From contig CAKVHZ010000016.1 in the NCBI GenBank assembly GCA_934754445.1, positions 1 to 22,697 on the forward strand: a stretch of 22,697 nucleotides of DNA, given 5' to 3'. The DNA comes from an uncultured Clostridia bacterium (lineage in GTDB: Bacteria; Bacillota; Clostridia; Christensenellales; UBA1242). Below the pieces are notes generated by a model. It was not told the DNA's origin. It did not search any database and saw nothing but the letters and a program-made list of their open reading frames with translations. The translations under genes were made by a program, and so were the position numbers. Positions 22,622 to 22,697 of the stretch are shown here, piece after piece; positions within the stretch are counted from its first letter, which is position 1, and each line of letters begins with the position of its first letter.

Positions 22622-22697
22622 GGGGGTATAGCTCAGTTGGCTAGAGCACCTGCCTTGCAAGCAGGGGGTCATCGGTTCGAATCCGATTATCTCCACC
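22622..22697 (+). tRNA. tRNA-Ala (anticodon TGC), cut at window edge
   Basis: The acceptor arms GGGGGTA and TATCTCC pair with two G-U pairs. The anticodon stem CCTGC/GCAGG holds CTTGCAA (anticodon TGC), and the T arm is intact. The final A of the CCA end would be base 22698, outside the window. Confidence 0.95.

Overview
The window is AT-rich DNA from a low-GC Gram-positive bacterium, most likely an uncultured Bacillota (Clostridia- or Mollicutes-like) lineage. The evidence is strong AGGAG-type ribosome binding sites, many near-consensus sigma-A promoters (TTGACA, 17 bp, TATAAT), a classical T-box upstream of valS, an rpsF-ssb-rpsR operon, and a BclA-like collagen protein. The standard code fits: TGG reads as Trp, and TGA is not needed as a sense codon. 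The window starts inside a 16-bp tandem repeat and ends one base short of a tRNA-Ala CCA end, so both edges may be assembly breaks.

Region 1 (1-1500): the minus-strand operon rpsF-ssb-rpsR, with a promoter, a structured leader that may serve S6:S18 autoregulation, and a long hairpin terminator. Region 2 (1500-6440): an accessory island. It has a decayed collagen-like gene, a small zinc-ribbon protein, two adjacent paralogous genes made of 28-residue helical repeats, an intact 444-residue collagen-like protein with a BclA-like C-terminal domain, and a 51-residue protein. Region 3 (6568-12908): translation genes on the minus strand: valS under a T-box, ileS with its own promoter and an unusual signature-motif set, then tRNA-Thr and tRNA-Gly. 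Region 4 (12933-15205): a HicB-like protein, an unknown protein, a cation diffusion facilitator and tRNA-Asn.

Region 5 (15206-19345): a long intergenic stretch with a dispersed repeat, then envelope proteins (a small membrane protein, an Ig/beta-helix lipoprotein, a membrane-anchored Ig-like protein), a Cu/Zn superoxide dismutase without a signal peptide, a HIT protein and tRNA-Gly. Region 6 (19345-20513): a palindrome-rich repeat and a TetR regulator divergent from a broken remnant that looks like an ABC-2 permease C-terminus. Region 7 (20513-22697): trpS, a DUF975-like membrane protein and tRNA-Ala.

The most striking signal is the trpS leader. It encodes a ten-residue peptide with two adjacent Trp codons (MFNLFMWWRK). 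This is followed by four RNA segments that can pair 1:2, 2:3 or 3:4, and by an intrinsic terminator. It reads as a ribosome-mediated, Trp-codon attenuator on trpS in a genome that controls valS by T-box. Other points of interest are the paired helical-repeat genes, two consensus promoters placed so that the transcript would be leaderless, an IleRS with replaced HIGH and KMSKS motifs, and dispersed intergenic repeats.
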